The notes below the pieces were generated by a model. The model had not been told where the DNA came from. It saw nothing but the letters and a program-made list of their open reading frames with translations, and searched no databases. A DNA stretch of 64,000 bases from CAIWHR01 sp963734055 (GTDB taxonomy: Bacteria; Pseudomonadota; Gammaproteobacteria; Burkholderiales; Casimicrobiaceae). The position numbers and the translations under genes are program-made. The stretch is from NCBI GenBank assembly GCA_963734055.1, contig CAVTFQ010000001.1:72292-136291 (forward strand), written 5' to 3'. How positions within the stretch are numbered: position 1 is the first letter of the stretch; every line of letters begins with the position of its first letter. Shown here one piece after another: positions 25,801-32,429 of the stretch.

Positions 25801-27498
25801 ATGAGCTCAACGAACTCGCATCCCTTGGCAGCCGACGATCCGCAAGGCTCTCTCGCGAACCGGCGCGCCCAGATGTTTCCGCAGCTATCCGACGCCGAGA
25901 TCGCTCGGATCCGCCGCTTCGGCCAGATGCGACGCTTCCGGCGCGGCGAGCGCCTGTTCGCTGCGGGCGAGCCCGGGCCCGGCATGTTCGTCGTGCTGAA
26001 GGGTACCGTCGTCATCAGCCAGCGCGACGGCCTGGGCCACGTGGCGCCCATCGCGAGCCAGGGACCGGGCCAGTTTCTGGCCGAGGTCTCGCAGCTCTCC
26101 GGGCGCCACGCGCTGGTGGACGGGCACGCCGAATCGGACGTCGAGACACTGCTCGTGCCGCCGGAGCAGCTGCGCGCGCTGATCATCGCCGAGGCCGACC
26201 TCGGGGAGCGCATCGTCCGCGCGCTGATCCTGCGCCGGGTCGGGCTCATCGAAGCGGGGGCCAGTGGGCCGGTGCTGATCGGCGAGCGGGCGTCGCCCGA
26301 GCTTCTGCGCCTGCAGACGTTCCTCGAGCGGAACGGCTACCCTCACCACGCGGTCGACGGCAAGCGCGACACCGCGGCAGCGGCGATGCTCGAGCAGTAC
26401 GACGCGAAGCCGGGTCAGGTCCTGGTCATCTGCCCGAACGGCGCGGTCCTGGTCGACCCCTCCGAGGAAGTCCTGGGACGCTGTCTCGGCATGCTCGATA
26501 CGACGTCGCGGGACACGCTCTACGACGTCGTGGTCGTAGGCGCCGGACCCGCCGGGTTGGCGACCGCCGTCTACGCCGCTTCGGAAGGCTTGCACGTCGT
26601 GGTGCTCGACTGCCGGTCGTTCGGCGGACAGGCGGGCGCCAGCGCGCGCATCGAGAATTACCTCGGTTTTCCGACCGGCATCTCGGGCCAGGCGCTCGCC
26701 GGCCGTGCCTTCGTTCAGGCGCAGAAGTTCGGTGCGGAGGTCCTGATTCCGGCGCAGGCCGCCGCTCTCGACTGCACGCGGGCCGAGCCGGACGGCGAAT
26801 TGACCGTAACGCTCGCCGACGGGCGCAGGCTCCGGACGCGCACCGTCGTGATCGCCAGCGGAGCTCGCTATCGGCGGCCCGATGTGCCGCGCCTCGCCGA
26901 GTTCGAGGGTCGCGGCGTCTGGTACTGGGCTTCGGCGCTCGAAGCGAAGATGTGCGCGCAGTCGGAAGTCGTCTTGGTCGGCGGCGGCAATTCGGCCGGC
27001 CAGGCGGCCGTCTTTCTGGCCGGCCACGCCTCCAACGTTCACCTGCTCGTGCGCGGGCCGGGCCTCGCCGCCAGCATGTCGCGCTACCTGATCGATCGCA
27101 TCGACGCCACGCCCAACATCGAGCTCCATCCAAGCACGCAGTTGACGGCGCTCCACGGCGACCTGCCGGACGGCCTCGGGGCGGTGACCTGGCGCCACAG
27201 CGATACGGGGATCGAGGAGCAACGGCCGATCCGCCACGTGTTCCTCTTCGTCGGCGCCGATCCCGAGACCGCCTGGCTCGAAGGCTGCAGCGTGGTCCGC
27301 GACCCCAAAGGCTTCGTTCTCACCGGCAAGGCCTGTTCGATGATGGCCCCCGGCGCGACTCCGCTCGAATCGACCGTGCCCGGGGTGTTCGCGGTCGGCG
27401 ACGTGCGCTCCGGTTCGGTCAAGCGCGTCGGTGGCGCGATCGGCGAGGGAGCGGCCGTCGTCGCGCTCATCCACCAGTATCTGGCCGTCGCGGCCTGA
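25801..27498 (+). CDS. CNB-domain plus thioredoxin-reductase-like flavoprotein
   Basis: Protein of 565 residues with three parts. Residues about 20-140 form a cyclic-nucleotide-binding/Crp-like sensor domain (RRGERLFAAGEPGPGMFVVLKG). Residues 150-225 resemble a thioredoxin/glutaredoxin-like fold (LRLQTFLERNGYPHHAVD). Residues 240-565 are a TrxB-like FAD/NAD(P)H oxidoreductase with VVVGAGPAGLA, VLVGGGNSAGQA and VFAVGDVRSGSVKR. The CxxC disulfide of true thioredoxin reductases is absent; the site reads YWASALEAKMC, a single Cys, as in other members of this fusion family. It leads a tight cluster with DUF2630, a UBP zinc finger and an MFS protein. The electron acceptor is unknown. Confidence 0.9.
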   Translation: MSSTNSHPLAADDPQGSLANRRAQMFPQLSDAEIARIRRFGQMRRFRRGERLFAAGEPGPGMFVVLKGTVVISQRDGLGHVAPIASQGPGQFLAEVSQLSGRHALVDGHAESDVETLLVPPEQLRALIIAEADLGERIVRALILRRVGLIEAGASGPVLIGERASPELLRLQTFLERNGYPHHAVDGKRDTAAAAMLEQYDAKPGQVLVICPNGAVLVDPSEEVLGRCLGMLDTTSRDTLYDVVVVGAGPAGLATAVYAASEGLHVVVLDCRSFGGQAGASARIENYLGFPTGISGQALAGRAFVQAQKFGAEVLIPAQAAALDCTRAEPDGELTVTLADGRRLRTRTVVIASGARYRRPDVPRLAEFEGRGVWYWASALEAKMCAQSEVVLVGGGNSAGQAAVFLAGHASNVHLLVRGPGLAASMSRYLIDRIDATPNIELHPSTQLTALHGDLPDGLGAVTWRHSDTGIEEQRPIRHVFLFVGADPETAWLEGCSVVRDPKGFVLTGKACSMMAPGATPLESTVPGVFAVGDVRSGSVKRVGGAIGEGAAVVALIHQYLAVAA

Positions 27499-27520
27499 TA
27501 TCGAGACTGAAAGGAATCCC

Positions 27521-27766
27521 ATGGAAGACACGAGCAAGGAAACCCCCGTCCTGACCCACATCCAGGACCTCGTCGCCGAAGAGCACCGGCTTTACGACAA
27601 GAAGGCGCTCGACGACTCCGAAACCCGGCGGCTCGAGGCGCTGCAGGTCGAGCTCGACCAGTGCTGGGACTTGCTGCGACAGCGGCGCGCGCTGCGCGAG
27701 ACGGGCCGCGACGAGAGCGAGGCGCAGATTCGTCCGCCCGAGGTCGTCGAGAAATACGTCGGATGA
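27521..27766 (+). CDS. DUF2630 family protein
   Basis: Small helical protein of 81 residues with the family pattern LTHIQDLVAEEHRLYDK, RRLEALQVELDQCWDLLRQRRALR and a C-terminal RPPEVVEKYVG. The function of DUF2630 is unknown. AAGGAAT lies 6 bp before the ATG. It is 22 bp after the flavoprotein and 22 bp before the zinc finger gene, which supports one transcript. Confidence 0.88.
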   Translation: MEDTSKETPVLTHIQDLVAEEHRLYDKKALDDSETRRLEALQVELDQCWDLLRQRRALRETGRDESEAQIRPPEVVEKYVG

Positions 27767-27788
27767 TCCACGGGTACCGGAGGTCGTC

Positions 27789-28055
27789 ATGGCCGAGCGC
27801 TGCACGCACTTGAGCTTCGTCGTAACGGACAGTCCCAATACCGCCGGCTGCGAGGAATGCCTCGCGCTGGGCGACACGTGGGTGCATCTCCGGCTGTGCC
27901 GGACCTGCGGTCACGTCGGATGCTGCGACGATTCCAAGAACAAGCACGCGACGAAGCACTTCCACTCGACCCATCATCCGATCGTGACGTCGATCGAGCC
28001 CGGTGAGGACTGGAGCTGGTGCTATGTCGACGAGCTCGTGATGGAGCTTGGATGA
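27789..28055 (+). CDS. UBP-type zinc finger protein
   Basis: Protein of 88 residues that is almost only a ZnF-UBP domain: C5/H7, C21-C24, C37-C40, C45, H53, H57, H62/H63, with the CRTCGHVGCCDDSKNKHATKHF core. In eukaryotes this fold binds the C-terminus of free ubiquitin; the bacterial role is not established. The preceding DUF2630 gene and the flavoprotein are transcribed together with it. Its stop overlaps the MFS start (ATGA at 28052), so translation is coupled. Confidence 0.9.
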   Translation: MAERCTHLSFVVTDSPNTAGCEECLALGDTWVHLRLCRTCGHVGCCDDSKNKHATKHFHSTHHPIVTSIEPGEDWSWCYVDELVMELG

Positions 28056-29725
28056 GCGAAGGGCCCGACGACAAGGGCGAGGCAGCCGCTGCAACTTCGC
28101 CGCAGCCGTCGGGATCCGAGGACGCCGCCCGTCCCGCGACGGATCGCGCGGAGGAGCCGTCGGCGTGGAGCCCGCTGCGCCACGGGCTCTTCCGCAGCCT
28201 CTGGATCGCCGCGATCGTCTCGAACGTCGGCACCTGGATGCAGGACGTCGGCGCGGGCTGGCTCATGACCTCGCTCTCGTCCTCGCCGTCGATGGTGGCG
28301 CTCGTCGAAGCGGCGGACAGCCTTCCCCTGATGCTGCTCGCGCTGCCCGCGGGCGCGCTCGCCGACATCATCGATCGCCGGCGTCTGCTGATCGGCGTTC
28401 AGGTGTACCTGCTGGTCGTTGCTGGAACCCTTGCCGTCCTCACGCTCCTGGACCTGACGACTGCGTGGACGCTGCTCGGCTTCGTCTTCGCGCTCGGCGT
28501 CGGCAGCGCCATGATGATGCCGGCCTGGTCGGCGATCGTGCCGGACCTCGTTCGTCCCGACGAACTGTCGTCGGCCGTCGCGCTGAACAGCATCGCGATC
28601 AATGTGTCGCGCGCCATCGGCCCGGCCCTCGCCGGTGTGCTGGTCGCCGCCGTCGGGCCGTGGCTGGTCTTCGTCCTGAACGCGCTGTCGTACGTCGGCA
28701 TCCTCGCGGTGCTTGCGGGCTGGCGGCACGAGCACCGCAGGAGTTCGCTGCCTGCCGAGCGGTTCCTCACCGCCATTCGCGTCGGGATGCGCTTCGTGAT
28801 GCATACCCGCACGTTGCAGGTCGTCCTGATCCGCGGCGGCGCGTTCTTCGTCTTCGCGAGCGCGACCTGGTCGCTGTTCCCGCTGATCGTGCGACGCGAG
28901 CTTGGTCGCGGGCCCGAGACCTATGGCCTCTTGCTCACCTGCATCGGGGTCGGCGCCGTTGCCGGGGCCCTGGTGCTGCCACGCGTCCGGGCGAGGGTCT
29001 CGCGCGACGCGCTCGTCGCCGGCGCGAGCGCACTCTACGCGCTCGCCGCCCTCGCCCTCGCCCACGTGCACAGCGTCGGGCTGCTCGCCGTGGCCATGCT
29101 GGCGACCGGTGCCGCCTGGATCTCGATTCTCTCCGCACTGCAGGTCTCGGCCCAGATGACGTTGCCGCCGTGGGTCCGCGCGCGTGGCCTGGCGGCCTTC
29201 GTCGTCGTGTTCATGGGCGGCATGGCGCTCGGCAGCATCCTGTGGGGACAGGTCGCCACGCGCATCGGAATTCCCGCCGCGCTGACGACGGCGGCGGCAG
29301 GCATCGCGCTCGCCATCGCGGCGACCTGGCGCTACAAGCTCGGGCAGCACCAGGTGCTCGACTTCACGCCCTCGATGGACTGGCCGGTCCCGGTGCTGGC
29401 CGAGGTGCCGGAGCCCGACGCGCCCGTCATGGTGACGATCAGCTATCGGATCCGGCCGGAACAGCGCGCCGAATTCGTCGCGGCGATGCAGGGCGTTCGT
29501 GAAATGCGCCGCCGCAACGGCGCCTATTTCTGGCAGTTGTTCCACGACTCGGAGGACCCCGCGCGCTTCGTGGAAACGTTCATGGACGAATCGTGGACGG
29601 AGCATCTGCGCCAGCACGAGCGCGTGAGCGTCGCGGACCGAGAGATCCAGGCACGCGCCAAGCAGTACCTGGCCGAGGGCGAGTCGACCAAATCATCGCA
29701 CTGGCTCGCCGATCGCGAATCGTGA
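28052..29725 (+). CDS. MFS_3 exporter with C-terminal ABM-like domain
   Basis: Protein of 557 residues. After a 40-residue polar N-terminus come about 12 membrane helices of the EntS-like MFS_3 type (FRSLWIAAIVSNVGTWMQDVGAGWLM; key words SNVGTWMQ, LPAGALADIIDRRR, LNSIAINVSRAIGPALAG). The last 110 residues are soluble and resemble an antibiotic-biosynthesis-monooxygenase ferredoxin-like fold (MVTISYRIRPEQRAEFVAAM, RRNGAYFWQLFHDSEDPARF, FMDESWTEHLRQHERV). Homologs with this fusion are known, but the cargo is not. The start at 28052 is set by the overlap with the zinc finger gene. Confidence 0.88.
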   Translation: MSEGPDDKGEAAAATSPQPSGSEDAARPATDRAEEPSAWSPLRHGLFRSLWIAAIVSNVGTWMQDVGAGWLMTSLSSSPSMVALVEAADSLPLMLLALPAGALADIIDRRRLLIGVQVYLLVVAGTLAVLTLLDLTTAWTLLGFVFALGVGSAMMMPAWSAIVPDLVRPDELSSAVALNSIAINVSRAIGPALAGVLVAAVGPWLVFVLNALSYVGILAVLAGWRHEHRRSSLPAERFLTAIRVGMRFVMHTRTLQVVLIRGGAFFVFASATWSLFPLIVRRELGRGPETYGLLLTCIGVGAVAGALVLPRVRARVSRDALVAGASALYALAALALAHVHSVGLLAVAMLATGAAWISILSALQVSAQMTLPPWVRARGLAAFVVVFMGGMALGSILWGQVATRIGIPAALTTAAAGIALAIAATWRYKLGQHQVLDFTPSMDWPVPVLAEVPEPDAPVMVTISYRIRPEQRAEFVAAMQGVREMRRRNGAYFWQLFHDSEDPARFVETFMDESWTEHLRQHERVSVADREIQARAKQYLAEGESTKSSHWLADRES

Positions 29726-29745
29726 AGCAGGCACGAGGCACGCGT

Positions 29746-30012
29746 TCATACGGTGTCGAACGGATTCGGCGCCCGCCCGTCCGCGGCCTGCGTCGGCCTG
29801 AGCGCGCGGTGGTCCTCACCCCGGCTCCGCTCTCGGCGGTTCCAGAGCTCCTCGGCGTGCCACGGCGCATCGGCGGACGAAGCGCGCGGTCCGATCGCGC
29901 CGCACTCGGGGCAAAAGATGGCCGTCTGCTCCACCCCTTCCCTGCCGATGCCGACCGACGTCGGCATCGCGCAGGCACAGAAAGGACAGGGTCGAAGGTC
30001 GGGCGTGTTCAT
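29746..30012 (-). CDS. Lar-like restriction alleviation / zinc-ribbon protein
   Basis: Protein of 88 residues with two CxxC pairs: LRPCPFCACAM and IFCPECGAIGPRA, followed by AEELWNRRER. This order (CPFC, then C-x2-CGAxGP, then A-x-x-x-WN-R) is the Lar_restr_allev pattern found mostly in phages and prophages, where Lar modulates type I restriction-modification. It sits at the 3' end of the MFS gene, tail to tail. No other phage gene is recognisable next to it. Whether it affects restriction is unknown. Confidence 0.72.
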   Translation of the reverse strand: MNTPDLRPCPFCACAMPTSVGIGREGVEQTAIFCPECGAIGPRASSADAPWHAEELWNRRERSRGEDHRALRPTQAADGRAPNPFDTV

Positions 30013-30066
30013 GGATGACTCCGGGATCTCGATGGGATGCCGGTCGCTGCCGAAATGGGCACTCCT

Positions 30067-30735
30067 TTACTGGATGATTTCGACGCGCTTCGCGCGGAGC
30101 GCGCCGTCGGCGGTGACCTCGAACACGAGCTGGGTGCCGCGGAACACGCGGAGGAACACGCCCGTGCTGGCCATGCTGGCGTTCCACTGCACCACGGAGT
30201 TCTGCACGTTCAGGTCGTTGTTGATCACGATGACGTTGGGCACGGTGTCGGCGCCGCGGCCCTCGAGCTGCGGATTGTCGCCGCTGATCCAGAGGGCGGC
30301 CTTGGCGCCTGGGCCCATGTTGATCTGCTCGGCCCACACGCCCCACTGATTCGGGTCTCCACGCACGGCGGTCTTGCGTGCGATCGTGGGGCCGGTGCCG
30401 CCGGGCGCGTTCTGCACGCGCATGTAGTCACCGACGGTGAGCCCGGTGCCGTGGTTGTACCCGAGCGTGGTGGCGCCGTACGTGAAGCCCGGGCCGTAGT
30501 TGTCGAGGAAGGTCGAGCGCACGATGCCAATGCTGCCGGTGCCCGTGAACATGTCGACGTCCACTCGGTTGAGATCCCATTGGTGTGCGCCCGGGATGTT
30601 GGCAGCGCCCATCTGATAGCCGTTGGCAGCGAGCACGCCGTTGGCGTACGCGAACACGGGTTGCGGAATCGGCGTCTGCGCAAGGGCGGAAGACGCGGCT
30701 AGCGCGAGCGCCAGGACGGTGGTTCTTGGCTTCAT
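30067..30735 (-). CDS. Exported hypothetical protein, 222 residues
   Basis: It has a clear signal peptide (MKPRTTVLALALAASSALA|QTPIP) and a strong GAGGGAGG ribosome-binding site. The mature part is Gly/Asn-rich with NIPGAHQWDLNRVDVDM, GDYMRVQNAPGG, NQWGVWAEQINMG and a C-terminal VFEVTADGALRAKRVEIIQ. Its ending resembles domains of trimming or tail-type repeat proteins, but I do not recognise the family. It is the last gene of a minus-strand group of three small exported or membrane proteins (30067-31510). Confidence 0.75.
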   Translation of the reverse strand: MKPRTTVLALALAASSALAQTPIPQPVFAYANGVLAANGYQMGAANIPGAHQWDLNRVDVDMFTGTGSIGIVRSTFLDNYGPGFTYGATTLGYNHGTGLTVGDYMRVQNAPGGTGPTIARKTAVRGDPNQWGVWAEQINMGPGAKAALWISGDNPQLEGRGADTVPNVIVINNDLNVQNSVVQWNASMASTGVFLRVFRGTQLVFEVTADGALRAKRVEIIQ

Positions 30736-30781
30736 GATGCCTCCCTCAGGTTTCGTAGCGGTGATGGATGCGGGCCGCGGA

Positions 30782-31027
30782 TCAATGACTGGCTGCGACC
30801 CTCTCGTAAGCGGTGAGCCACTCCTGCACGCAGTGCTCCCGTTCGGACACAAAGGCGCGATCGGCGCATGCGCGCTGGGCGGCGACGACTTGCGCGTACG
30901 GCGTACCGGCGCTCTGGAACATCGCGGTGACCGCGGCGAGCAAACCCATTGCAACGACAACGGCCAGTGCTGCGATCACCGTAACCGAAAGCGGAGAATT
31001 TCCTGGCAACTCTGGTCTAGCGTTCAT
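30782..31027 (-). CDS. Small membrane-anchored hypothetical protein, 81 residues
   Basis: The N-terminus is short and polar, then one hydrophobic helix (LSVTVIAALAVVVAMGLLAAVTAM), then a 40-residue outside tail with two cysteines (RACADRAFVSEREHCVQEW) that could form a disulfide. AGGAGGAG lies 6 bp before the ATG. It lies between two exported proteins on the same strand, with 46 and 54 bp gaps. Family not recognised. Confidence 0.7.
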   Translation of the reverse strand: MNARPELPGNSPLSVTVIAALAVVVAMGLLAAVTAMFQSAGTPYAQVVAAQRACADRAFVSEREHCVQEWLTAYERVAASH

Positions 31028-31081
31028 CGCGTTCTCCTCCTGTGGTCACCCGTTGGTGCGCGTGACAGCGTCGGAAGGCTG

Positions 31082-31510
31082 TTACTGGCGCTCGACCGAA
31101 CGCGGCTTGATGTCGCTCGGCAGCGAGTACGGCAGCAGGACGGCCTGGCCGCCGAGGCGCACAACGATGTAACCGCGCACGGGCAACTCGCCTGTGTGCA
31201 CAACGTCCTCGCTCGCGCCAGCGTTGAAGTTGACAGTCGACATCGGCGTGCCGAACGTCAGCGTGCCGTTGTACTCGACCGTCAACAGCGGGATCGGGTG
31301 CGAGTACGCGGGCGAGTAGTACGGGCTGCCGACGCCGAACATCTGCCACTGCATGGCGGGCTGCACGGGCTGGCCGATCGCTGACACGGCCGCGCTGGTG
31401 GTGGTCGTGATGTCCTTCGCGATCGCAATCGTGTCGACGGTCAACACCGGCTGTGCATTGACAGCGAGCGCTGCGCAGAGCAGCGCGGATGCCACGATGA
31501 AGCGCTTCAT
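31082..31510 (-). CDS. Exported hypothetical protein, 142 residues
   Basis: Signal peptide MKRFIVASALLCAALAVNA|QPVLTV with AGGAGGAG upstream. The mature region holds TTTTSAAVSAIGQPVQPAMQW, a Tyr-rich GSPYYSPAYSHP segment, and a C-terminal beta-rich part (GYIVVRLGGQAVLLPYSL). The family is not recognised. It is the first gene of the three-gene minus-strand group; the start at 31510 was chosen over the upstream Met because of the signal peptide and ribosome-binding site. Confidence 0.72.
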   Translation of the reverse strand: MKRFIVASALLCAALAVNAQPVLTVDTIAIAKDITTTTSAAVSAIGQPVQPAMQWQMFGVGSPYYSPAYSHPIPLLTVEYNGTLTFGTPMSTVNFNAGASEDVVHTGELPVRGYIVVRLGGQAVLLPYSLPSDIKPRSVERQ

Positions 31511-32429
31511 GACTTGCTCCTCCTGGTTGCCTTGCGATTGGCGGTGTTGCTCGGCGTCGCCTTCGCGATGAACAGAGACGGCGGGCTTTTCGGTCATCGG
31601 GTGCTTGCGCATGTGTGTGCTTTCGTTGGCTGCAATGTCCCTCCGGCGACCGGGTGCCGTACTTAGGTGGGCCTTAAAGGTTCCTGAAACGTGCCGAAAA
31701 GGGGCCCGCTTCGATTGGGGTACGCGAGCCGCCCCGCGAAAACCGCAGCTGGCCAGCGGATCGCGCTACGTTTGGGGGCCGTCGGGGCAGCAGCGCCCAC
31801 GGTCGCCTTGCCGGATGTCTGCATCGAGGTGCAGATCGCGGCGTTCATGCTTTTCCGCCTTGAGTGCTCGGCGCCGATGGGAGCGACCGCCGGGAGGCAC
31901 TGGCCGACGACAGGGAGGCACGGATCGGCGATTGCCAATCCGTATTCATGCCGCGGCACTGGCTGACGGCGCTGACCGCCACCGGCCGCACGCCCCCGCG
32001 GAGCGCATGATCGAGGCCGTGCACGCCTACGCCAAAAGACGCGGCAACGTCTCCTTCGTCGGGGATTACGTGTTACCGATCGCTGAGGCTCGGCCCGCCC
32101 AAGCTGCCGGACGCCACGTCGAGGCCGTCGTCCAGGTGCGTCCGGCCATTGGCGGCGCCTACCAGCTCGGCGGCAGCCAGACGCCGCAGGACATGCTCGA
32201 GCAGCTGTTCGTGGGCGCCGCCCTTACGGCCGGCAGCAGCGCGAATATCCGCCTCACTCCCGAGCGAGTCGCCGGCCGCCAGGCAATTCCGCCAGCTGGC
32301 GCGAAGCCGCCAACCGGGCGACGGTGGGGGCGTCACAGGCGCAATGGTGCCGCCGGCGCGCTGCCAGTCGATCGCGCCGCAGCTAGCAGCGCTTATCTTC
32401 GCCTTCCAGATCGACTCACGTCAGCAGCG
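31511..32429. other. Gene-poor region with possible gene remnants
   Basis: About 920 bp without a convincing gene. Short open stretches exist on both strands, for example a minus frame at 32073-32336 (containing HEQLLEHVLRRLAAAELVGAANG) and a plus frame near 31870-32010 (REALADDREARIGDCQS, PRHWLTALTATGRTP), but none has a proper start, ribosome site or recognisable family. Pieces that look protein-like change frame repeatedly, which suggests degraded coding sequence. Base composition is somewhat less GC-biased near 31600-31700. Confidence 0.4.
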
